In this document: one piece after another, positions 37,706 through 43,176 of the stretch
Numbering within the stretch: the stretch's first letter is position 1
Layout: each line of letters starts with the position of its first letter
Source of the DNA: a virus
DNA: 43,176 bases
Virus record (IMG/VR): IMGVR_UViG_3300006059_000004
Span: 1-43,176 of that record
Direction: 5' to 3' (one strand)
Notes under the pieces: model-generated
Database searches by the model: none
What the model was told of the DNA's origin: nothing
Seen by the model: only the letters and a program-made list of their open reading frames with translations
Translations under genes and position numbers: made by a program

Positions 37706-39136
37706 ATGCCAAACTCAATAGGTCCAACCGGACTCACAACAGCGACACAAGCCGAGTTAGTCGCGGCGTTTACGGTGGCGGCTCAAAAGATCTACGGTTC
37801 GGATATTAACATCGCTTCTTCGACACCCGATGGCCAGTGGATTATGATTTTTATTCAAGCCGTTCTAGACGAGCTTGACCTTACCACGACGGTTAACTCG
37901 ATGTTTGACCCCGACCAGGCCGTAGGTGTGGTTCTTGACCAACGCGTGGCGATTAACGGTATCCAAAGACAAGCGGGTACGTTCACAGTTACCCCGGTAA
38001 CCGTGGTGAATTCCCAATCAGTGAACCTCTACGGACTCGATCAAACAGCTCAACCCATCTACACCGTTTCTGACAATGCCGGTAACCAATGGCAGCTTCA
38101 GGCCACAGTTTTGGGTCTCGCCCCTGGGTCTAATGTTCTTAGCTTTCAATCCTCGGTGGCTGGGGCTGTTCTTACGGTTCCGAATACAATCACAGTCCCT
38201 GTGACGATTGTTCTCGGGGTAACCTCTGTGAATAACCCGACGACTTATTCGGTCTTGGGAATTAACGAAGAATCAGACGCTCAGCTTCGTTTAAGACGCC
38301 GGATTTCGGTACAGCTCGCCTCCCAGGGGTACCTTTCCGGTCTTATTGCAGCACTGAAGAACGTATCGGGCGTGAGCTCGGTTTCAGTTTACGAAAACCT
38401 CTCTGGAGCCCCCAACGGAGACTCTCCAGATACTCAATACCCGGACGGTACTCCAGGCCATTCGATCTGGGTCATTATCTCAGGAAGTCCATCCAACACC
38501 GATATTGCAAACGCGATCTACACCAAGCGGAATGCGGGTTGTGGAATGCGTGGTGAAACAAGCTCGGTAGTTACTCAGGTCGATGGAAGTCCATTTACAG
38601 TTCTCTGGGACGTGGTTTCTACGGTTCCGCTCTTTATTAAGTTTACCGCCACAGCTCTTGCCGCTGGTACAGTTCCAAACATCACGGCTATTCGAAGTGG
38701 ACTACCGGGAATATTCAATCCAGGTGTTTACGCGGAAGTAAACATCAATGAGTTAGCTACGCTTGTTCAACAAATTGATCCCAACACGTTGGTAACCAAT
38801 GCTGGATTCAGCACTTCGGCTACTGGACCTTTTACCAATACCCTCACGCCTTCTTCTAAAAAGCTTCAATTTGTTACCTCAAGCCCCGATATCATTATTC
38901 TTTCCATGGTGATGTCCCCCGCTTTGGCGGTTGTAGCGCCACTGGGTACACAGCAGTTTACCGCGCTAGGCGGATACGGAGCCTATACTTGGACGATGGA
39001 CTCTAACCCGAGTGGCGGTTCAGTGAATAGCTCGGGTCTTTACACCGCTGGAAGTACTGGAAGTGTTACCGACGTGGTTCGGGCAACGGATACTCAGGGT
39101 AACTACGTGACGGCTAATATTACGGTGACCACATGA
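37706..39136 (+). CDS. Baseplate J-like protein with C-terminal Ig domain
   Basis: 476 residues. SSTPDGQWIMIFIQAVLDEL, VGVVLDQRVAINGIQRQAGT, GINEESDAQLRLRRRISVQL and VSSVSVYENLSGAPNGDSPD are classic gpJ-like wedge features. Residues about 395-476 (MSPALAVVAPLGTQQFTALG, then GAYTWTMDSNPSGGSVNSSG) form an added bacterial Ig-like domain. It should bridge wedge and fibres during contraction. Confidence 0.88.
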   Translation: MPNSIGPTGLTTATQAELVAAFTVAAQKIYGSDINIASSTPDGQWIMIFIQAVLDELDLTTTVNSMFDPDQAVGVVLDQRVAINGIQRQAGTFTVTPVTVVNSQSVNLYGLDQTAQPIYTVSDNAGNQWQLQATVLGLAPGSNVLSFQSSVAGAVLTVPNTITVPVTIVLGVTSVNNPTTYSVLGINEESDAQLRLRRRISVQLASQGYLSGLIAALKNVSGVSSVSVYENLSGAPNGDSPDTQYPDGTPGHSIWVIISGSPSNTDIANAIYTKRNAGCGMRGETSSVVTQVDGSPFTVLWDVVSTVPLFIKFTATALAAGTVPNITAIRSGLPGIFNPGVYAEVNINELATLVQQIDPNTLVTNAGFSTSATGPFTNTLTPSSKKLQFVTSSPDIIILSMVMSPALAVVAPLGTQQFTALGGYGAYTWTMDSNPSGGSVNSSGLYTAGSTGSVTDVVRATDTQGNYVTANITVTT

Positions 39137-40059
39137 GTAATGGCTCGGCCTACTCTCTAGTTCAATACTACGTGAGCTTGCTTATTATGCAGTATTTGAA
39201 TCTCCCCAAAGCCGAAGGAACAATTGCCATGAGTGTATCTCCGGCAATTCTTCCACAAACTTCGATTGAAACCTTGGGATTCTCAGACTCCCCCGTGTCT
39301 GGATCTTTCGTTCTTAGTTATGAGGGAAACTCGACTCCGGCTATCCAATGGAATGATACCGCCGCAACGATCCAGGGATATCTTCAAGCGATCACGGGGT
39401 TGGGCGCAGTCGTGGTCATGGGGTCCATTGCAAGCGGTACTTTGACCGTTACGTTTAATGGGGTTAACCCTCCCGCAGCTCTCTTGGTGGTTTCTTCGAA
39501 TACTCTAGGTGTGGCCATCGTTGTAAATACGGCAGATATCACGCTCCCCTTTGCCATCCAAAACGCTTACAACCTGACCGGCCCCAATCTAGCCGTGGGT
39601 GTTCAGTTGGATATTTTCGGGAAGTACGTGGGAGTAATCCGAACGGGTTACGGTTTCCAGGGCCAGCCCATTACTCTAGATGACGCGGATTTTATTTCGC
39701 TCATCAAAATGGCTATCCTTAAAAACAATGCCGGATCATCGCTTGCCACCATTCAACAACTGGTGTTTCAATCCTTTCCCAATGAGTTTCTCGTATTTGA
39801 TGAAGCCGATATGGCCATGAGTTTTTTTATTAACTCGTCCCTGGGAAGCCAAAACTTGGTACAGCTCTTCGTCACAGAGGGTCTACTTCCTAAACCGATG
39901 GGCGTTCAAATCTCTTCGATTATTTACTCGCCTTTTATTAATCAATTTTTTGGTTTCCGTACTTACGAATTCCCGGGCGCGAATAACAGTCCATTCAACA
40001 CTTATGAAGCTTATGATACTAATTGGCCGTGGCTCGTCTACGAAGACGCGGTTATCTAA
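39133..40059 (+). CDS. DUF2612-like baseplate protein with inserted beta domain
   Basis: 308 residues. The N-terminus (SLVQYYVSLLIMQYLNLPKA) and the parts after residue 135 (LPFAIQNAYNLTGPNLAVGV, QLDIFGKYVGVIRTGYGFQG, DDADFISLIKMAILKNNAGS) match DUF2612 proteins found between J-like and fibre genes (tail protein I position). Residues about 57-130 are a beta domain nearly the same in pattern as that in the sheath: SGSFVLSYEGNSTPAIQWND. It overlaps the J-like stop (ATGA). Confidence 0.75.
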   Translation: MSNGSAYSLVQYYVSLLIMQYLNLPKAEGTIAMSVSPAILPQTSIETLGFSDSPVSGSFVLSYEGNSTPAIQWNDTAATIQGYLQAITGLGAVVVMGSIASGTLTVTFNGVNPPAALLVVSSNTLGVAIVVNTADITLPFAIQNAYNLTGPNLAVGVQLDIFGKYVGVIRTGYGFQGQPITLDDADFISLIKMAILKNNAGSSLATIQQLVFQSFPNEFLVFDEADMAMSFFINSSLGSQNLVQLFVTEGLLPKPMGVQISSIIYSPFINQFFGFRTYEFPGANNSPFNTYEAYDTNWPWLVYEDAVI

Positions 40060-40072
40060 AGGGGTATAGACG

Positions 40073-40762
40073 ATGGCAAAAATTACACGAAAACTAGCTA
40101 AAATATTCGGGATTAATTCCGCTTATCACCAAATGGGGGTTTTTGGGAGTTTGGCGGCGGGTAGTCCGGCGTGGTCCACAGACCCCACCACAGTTCAGAG
40201 TTTAGCAAATTGGCTCGACGGTTGGTATTCGGCGGTACTCGGGAACAACAGCCCGGCCATCGAAGATATGAACGCGGTCTGTTTTGTGCTGGCCTATCAG
40301 ATTGCATACCAGATGCAGCAGGGGGTCCCCGAGTGGGACAGCGCCACGGCCTATTTTGTGGGATCTTTGGTGAGCGACGGAAGTGGAAACATTTTTAACT
40401 GTATCGCGGACAACACGGGTCAACCGCTTACCAATAGTACCTACTGGATCGTTCAAGATTCCCAAGGCGCCGTAGTTAATTATACTTCGGGGACCTATGT
40501 TTTAGCCGCCACTTATGGGGTTAACTACATTGTAGGCAATACCGGGGTGGGGAATATTAATTTGACTCTTCCTGATACGGGGGCCTGTGTTGAGGGAACG
40601 GAGTTTGTTATTAAAAATCTGAACAGTGGAAGCGGGAATTCTATAGTTCTTAGTGCGCACGCGGGTCAATATGTTGATTTTCAAAACCCTTACGGGACTA
40701 ACTTAGCTAATGGTGACTCAATCCGGGTCAAGAAAACAGGTGGAGCATGGATCGTTATCTAA
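40073..40762 (+). CDS. Tail fibre/adhesin-like protein
   Basis: 229 residues. The N-terminal part (LAGSPAWSTDPTTVQSLANW-like, LGNNSPAIEDMNAVCFVLAY) may attach to the baseplate. A carbohydrate-binding module follows: VPEWDSATAYFVGSLVSDGS, then NIFNCIADNTGQPLTNSTYW, the WxxxxxYxxGxxVxxxGxxY/F pattern of chitin-binding type modules. The C-terminus is beta-rich (GVGNINLTLPDTGACVEGTE). Probable receptor-binding protein. It overlaps the next gene's start by 16 bases. Confidence 0.72.
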   Translation: MAKITRKLAKIFGINSAYHQMGVFGSLAAGSPAWSTDPTTVQSLANWLDGWYSAVLGNNSPAIEDMNAVCFVLAYQIAYQMQQGVPEWDSATAYFVGSLVSDGSGNIFNCIADNTGQPLTNSTYWIVQDSQGAVVNYTSGTYVLAATYGVNYIVGNTGVGNINLTLPDTGACVEGTEFVIKNLNSGSGNSIVLSAHAGQYVDFQNPYGTNLANGDSIRVKKTGGAWIVI

Positions 40763-41331
40763 AGATTTTAATTGGTCTACTGATTGGGACAAGCGTTTCT
40801 CAAGCTAGTTTCATTATTCCGAACGCATCCATTACTGGTGCCAAGGTGGTACCCCAGACTTTGACTCAAGGTCTTTTAGCCCTTCGCCCCACCGGGTCCA
40901 CGGCAGCGGCGGGGGGTGTTGCGATTAGTACTAGTTCGGGATCTTTTTCAACTTCTAGTTCTTCGTTTGTTTCCGTAACGGGGCTATCAATTAATCTGAC
41001 CACCACGGGGCGCCCGATTTTTGTGGGTCTTATCCCAGACACCTCGGGATCGGCTGGTGGTATTCAGGTCAACCGATCAACTTCGGGAAACGCGACCGCG
41101 TTTGGTAATTTGAGGCTGTTTAACACCACGACTTCGACCTCTTTTGTTACCCAGATTTTAAACGGCTCCTCGTCCACCACTTCGATTAGCTTACAGGTTC
41201 CCTGTAGTGCCGCATTCTCAATCGATTTCCAGCCCGCAGGTACTTACAATTATAGACTTGATGTGACTGCTTCCGGGTCATCTGGGAATTTCATGGTGAC
41301 TAATTGTCAGCTTATTGCCTACGAACTATGA
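40747..41331 (+). CDS. Secreted beta protein with Sec signal peptide
   Basis: 194 residues. MDRYLKILIGLLIGTSVSQA is a Sec signal peptide with expected cleavage after SQA. The mature part is Ser/Thr/Gly-rich and beta (GVAISTSSGSFSTSSSSFVS, IFVGLIPDTSGSAGGIQVNR) with two cysteines (about 170, 206 in the longer count of low-complexity; both in the C-terminal third). It sits between fibre and holin genes. It resembles fibre-tip domains, but a signal peptide would send it out of the infected cell; the reason is unclear. Confidence 0.7.
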   Translation: MDRYLKILIGLLIGTSVSQASFIIPNASITGAKVVPQTLTQGLLALRPTGSTAAAGGVAISTSSGSFSTSSSSFVSVTGLSINLTTTGRPIFVGLIPDTSGSAGGIQVNRSTSGNATAFGNLRLFNTTTSTSFVTQILNGSSSTTSISLQVPCSAAFSIDFQPAGTYNYRLDVTASGSSGNFMVTNCQLIAYEL

Positions 41332-41342
41332 GGTAAAGTGTC

Positions 41343-41525
41343 ATGGATGACGAACGCTCGGCCCGATTAGAAGAACAGGTGAAAGCGATGAGAGAAGATC
41401 TTCACGACTTAAAGGCCGATGTAAAGTCTCTTTTGGAATGGCGATGGAAGCTTTATGGCGTTACGGGATTTATTGCTTTCGTGGTTACGGTCGGCGTGGA
41501 AGCCATCGCCCGGGCGGTCAAGTAA
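41343..41525 (+). CDS. Holin-like protein (XhlA type)
   Basis: 60 residues: an N-terminal amphipathic coiled helix (SARLEEQVKAMREDLHDLKA) and one C-terminal membrane helix (LYGVTGFIAFVVTVGVEAIA). This is the layout of haemolysin XhlA-type holins. It lies two bases before the endolysin, which strongly supports a lysis role. Confidence 0.75.
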   Translation: MDDERSARLEEQVKAMREDLHDLKADVKSLLEWRWKLYGVTGFIAFVVTVGVEAIARAVK

Positions 41526-41526
41526 G

Positions 41527-42108
41527 ATGCTCACCACGGCTGATTACATGGGTTTATACGATTCTTGTGTTGTCAAAAGCGCGGTCGACCTAGACCACGT
41601 AGTACAGACGGCTATTGAGAACGAAGTCATCTATCAATCGGTGGGAATACACGTCAACATTCCTTGGCCAGTAATCGCTTGTATTCATTTCCGCGAGTCA
41701 AACCAGAATTTCAAAAAACACCTCCATAACGGTGACCCTCTTACCGCAAAGACTGTCCACGTACCCGCAAACAGACCGGCGTTTGGTTCGGCTCCATTTA
41801 CATGGCAAGAATCCGCCATGGATGCCTTAACCGGTCTCTGGTACCCGCGTGATTGGTCCATCGCTTCGTGTTTGGAATTCATGGAGCGGTATAACGGGAT
41901 CGGATACCAACGCCACGGTCTCAACACGCCTTACCTCTGGGACTATACGAATCACTACACGTCGGGTCTTTTTACTTCGGATGGTAAGATGGACTTGAGT
42001 GCTAAGGAGTCGCGGCCAGGAGCGGTTGCGATCTTAAAAACAATGGAAGCGAAAGGAGTCTCGCTTGAATTTTCCAGCCTGGGTCTCTCGGGGCCTACAC
42101 TCGGTTGA
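41527..42108 (+). CDS. Endolysin (lytic transglycosylase/muramidase-like)
   Basis: 193 residues from ATG 41527. IPWPVIACIHFRESNQNFKK has the helix with a likely catalytic Glu (HFRES), followed by HLHNGDPLTAKTVHVPANRP, FTWQESAMDAL and FMERYNGIGYQRHGLNTPYL, a pattern of phage peptidoglycan hydrolases related to lysozyme/transglycosylase folds. No signal peptide, so it needs the holin upstream. A longer reading from 41455 lies over the holin gene and is unlikely. Confidence 0.8.
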   Translation: MLTTADYMGLYDSCVVKSAVDLDHVVQTAIENEVIYQSVGIHVNIPWPVIACIHFRESNQNFKKHLHNGDPLTAKTVHVPANRPAFGSAPFTWQESAMDALTGLWYPRDWSIASCLEFMERYNGIGYQRHGLNTPYLWDYTNHYTSGLFTSDGKMDLSAKESRPGAVAILKTMEAKGVSLEFSSLGLSGPTLG

Positions 42109-42202
42109 ACACTGGGTCTTGCTTTCGGGCGTGATGGTGTGGCACCATTGGGAGCGCATAGCGGAAACCAGGTTCATTCAATATATCAAGGGAGAAAAGA
42201 AG

Positions 42203-42451
42203 ATGGAAAAAGATATCGCTTTAGGTACTGCGGGTAAGCTTGAACTGATCATTTCTGGAGGTAAAGCCACGATTAGCGCCCAAGCCGCTGCGGACGGTGG
42301 GGCTCTATCGGTGAGCGCAAGCGTTGTTGGCGATGCTGGAATGTTGATTGATCAGCTTGAAGCAATCGTTGCGAAAGCCGTTCCCGCGACGGCTCCCATC
42401 GACGCGGCGATCTTCGCTGCGATCAAGTCTGCTGTCATGGCCATTCAGTAG
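42203..42451 (+). CDS. 82-aa low-complexity protein
   Basis: MEKDIALGTAGKLELIISGG leads into an Ala/Val/Ile-rich protein (AVPATAPIDAAIFAAIKSAV). AAGGGAG is eight bases before ATG 42203. An upstream extension to TTG 42065 would add a Trp-rich, membrane-like segment (HWVLLSGVMVWHHWERI) and overlap the endolysin; I prefer the short form. It ends in TAG with no in-frame stop before the terminator. Function unknown, last gene of the late block. Confidence 0.6.
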   Translation: MEKDIALGTAGKLELIISGGKATISAQAAADGGALSVSASVVGDAGMLIDQLEAIVAKAVPATAPIDAAIFAAIKSAVMAIQ

Positions 42452-42477
42452 ACAATTCCCATTACCACAACCACAGG

Positions 42478-42511
42478 AACGCCGGGGAAATGGATTTCTC
42501 CGGCGTTTTTT
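42478..42511. terminator. Strong terminator at end of late block
   Basis: AACGCCGGGGAAAT (42478-42491) pairs with ATTTCTCCGGCGTT (42494-42507), 14 bp with one G-T, followed by a T run to 42511. It ends the rightward transcript and borders the leftward lipoprotein gene, for which it may also serve. Confidence 0.88.
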
Positions 42512-42734
42512 ATTTCCGACACGTTTCTTCGTGGATCTTCAATTGGAAGTTAGGAAAACAGGTCAAGTTATTGATCTGGTCAATTGTCGGAATGTAGTCT
42601 TTCCCCTTCGAATCAAAACACATCACTCCGGGGCTACCCGAGACCAACCAACAGGTGTCCATCGCCTGGAACACTCTTGGCGAAGCACACCCATTAAGAA
42701 GAAGCCATAAGAGACTGAAGAGCCAAGTGCGCAT
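42510..42734 (-). CDS. Small lipoprotein (lipobox LNGC)
   Basis: 74 residues. MRTWLFSLLWLLLNGCASPR is a lipoprotein signal peptide; Cys16 would be lipidated. The mature part carries two more cysteines flanking LTCFPNFQLKIHEETC and CWLVSGSPGVMCFDSKG, so it may be disulfide-bonded in the periplasm. Close to the lysis genes but on the other strand; an outer-membrane spanin-like or superinfection-exclusion role is possible. GAGG precedes the start. Confidence 0.7.
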   Translation of the reverse strand: MRTWLFSLLWLLLNGCASPRVFQAMDTCWLVSGSPGVMCFDSKGKDYIPTIDQINNLTCFPNFQLKIHEETCRK

Positions 42735-42927
42735 TTTTTAATTCCTCGGGAGTTTTCGCTTGGGCCAACGCCAAAAACGTGGCGTCGAATTTCGCGGTGT
42801 CTAGGTTTCGTTTCACGGTAAGATCGGCAATCACCTTGATGATGATCTGTTCGATAGAAGATCGAATATTGGGGTCGGCCAACATCGCCGAAATAAGACC
42901 TGTGAGAATAATTTCTAATTCTGGCAT
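42694..42927 (-). CDS. 77-aa helical protein, complete right-end copy
   Basis: MPELEIILTGLISAMLADPN, IRSSIEQIIIKVIADLTVKR, then KTPEELKNAHLALQSLMASS. All-helical with hydrophobic faces. It overlaps the lipoprotein gene by 41 bases and shares its direction. The same gene starts again at 137 on the left end. It is divergent from the tRNA-like gene with only nine bases between. Function unknown. Confidence 0.7.
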   Translation of the reverse strand: MPELEIILTGLISAMLADPNIRSSIEQIIIKVIADLTVKRNLDTAKFDATFLALAQAKTPEELKNAHLALQSLMASS

Positions 42928-42936
42928 ACTTAACTT

Positions 42937-43023
42937 GCTCCGGTAACGCTCAATGGTAGAGCTAGCTTGAACAGTGTCCTAGGCACCAAGCTGAGTGCGG
43001 GTTCGAGTCCAGCCTGGAGCACC
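42937..43023 (+). tRNA. tRNA-like gene with 17-nt anticodon loop, copy 2
   Basis: Acceptor stem GCTCCGG/CTGGAGC (42937-42943 with 43014-43020, one G-T), D stem GCTC/GAGC with an ATGG loop but two extra bases before it, a four-base variable region, T arm with loop TTCGAGT, discriminator A43021, then CC. The anticodon stem is six pairs, AGCTTG (42964-42969) with CAAGCT (42987-42992). The 17-nt loop AACAGTGTCCTAGGCAC differs by one base from copy 1. The stem bases differ in pairs (GCATG/CATGC against GCTTG/CAAGC). The rest of the body has diverged widely, so the loop is under its own constraint. Confidence 0.7.
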
Positions 43024-43149
43024 TTAATAGTCTTCATGTATCCCCACGTGGTTGTGCTGACAGTGCGGACAATCGCGCTTCGCCCGGTCGAACGACTCGT
43101 CGAGCTCATCACCTCTCCACCAACGAATGAATCGTTTGAACCAGTTCAT
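43024..43149 (-). CDS. 41-aa zinc-ribbon microprotein, right copy
   Basis: Same gene as at 1008-1133, with CPHCQHNH in place of CPYCQHDH. Here no PPase gene separates it from the tRNA-like gene: its TAA begins directly after the tRNA-like ACC end. This shows what the locus looks like without the insertion. Confidence 0.65.
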   Translation of the reverse strand: MNWFKRFIRWWRGDELDESFDRAKRDCPHCQHNHVGIHEDY

Positions 43150-43176
43150 CGGTTGACCTGGGGCACGCAGCTACAT

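Larger units (their letters stand above)
42791..43176 (+). repeat. End repeat, right version (matches 1..1160 with a cassette difference)
   Basis: Positions 42791-42909 equal 1-119 exactly, and 43024-43176 align to 1008-1160 with a few substitutions near the start and identity afterwards. Between them the left version has a different tRNA-like body plus the 786-base PPase gene. This is best read as the assembly meeting itself across a locus that exists in two alleles; a fixed terminal repeat would be identical. Confidence 0.85.

Noticed and set aside
1-43176. Whole-genome reassignment of TAG
   Set aside because: At least six credible genes end in TAG and only one gene has an internal TAG.
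42791-43176. Exact direct terminal repeat of a linear phage genome
   Set aside because: The two versions differ in the tRNA body, by an insertion of about 0.8 kb and by substitutions, unlike a replicated terminal repeat.
1-43176. Prophage or plasmid origin, CRISPR arrays, insertion sequences
   Set aside because: No integrase, repressor, partition pair, transposase or regularly spaced repeats are visible; the lone ParB-like gene lacks a ParA partner.

Overview
The window looks like a nearly complete genome, about 43 kb, of a lytic tailed phage with a short contractile tail (myovirus). There is a full set of head, neck, sheath, tube, tape-measure, baseplate and lysis genes, and a replication/recombination block, but no recognisable integrase, repressor, DNA polymerase or rRNA. 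Lipobox and signal-peptidase signals on several small proteins suggest a Gram-negative (diderm) host; this is inference. The two ends carry the same locus in two versions (1..1160 and 42791..43176). The sequence is therefore probably an end-overlapping assembly of a circular or circularly permuted genome from a mixed population.

Layout. (1) 1-7878: an accessory end locus with an odd tRNA-like gene and a PAPS-reductase-like ATP-PPase, then a tightly overlapping minus-strand operon. It encodes zinc-finger microproteins, a YqaJ exonuclease, a VRR-NUC nuclease, an SF2 helicase, many small genes, a tRNA-Asn, a DUF669 protein and a Sak4-like RecA-fold ATPase. (2) 7957-10107: a plus-strand prim-pol/DUF3987 helicase gene, followed by a repeat- and AT-rich region that is a good origin candidate. 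(3) 10333-15089: small accessory genes on both strands, including ribbon-helix-helix and zinc proteins, an ASCH protein, a second ATP-PPase and a ParB-like gene interrupted by an in-frame amber codon. (4) 15124-42451: the plus-strand morphogenesis and lysis block in conserved order: terminases, portal, a Fis-like and a SEC-C protein, a very large secreted repeat protein, MuF-like protein, protease with nested scaffold, decoration, major capsid, connectors, sheath, tube, tail chaperone with -1 frameshift, tape measure, baseplate, fibre, secreted protein, holin, endolysin. (5) 42510-43176: a minus-strand lipoprotein, a small gene, the second tRNA-like gene and the repeated end.

Most striking. 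Both end loci encode a tRNA-like RNA with ordinary acceptor, D and T arms but a 17-nt anticodon loop. The loop is identical in both apart from one base, while the stems closing it differ by compensatory changes. A short hairpin inside the loop presents the triplet CTA. The ParB-like gene at 14439-15089 has exactly one in-frame TAG, inside a well-formed coding sequence. Together these suggest, without proving, an unusual phage amber-suppressor tRNA and a phage gene controlled by amber decoding. TAG also ends several other genes, so this is not whole-genome reassignment. Other notable points are a lambda Nu3-like nested scaffold start, two perfect slippery heptamers in the tail chaperone, Ig-like or beta domains spread over head, neck, sheath and baseplate, and two large or medium proteins with Sec signal peptides embedded in the virion gene block.
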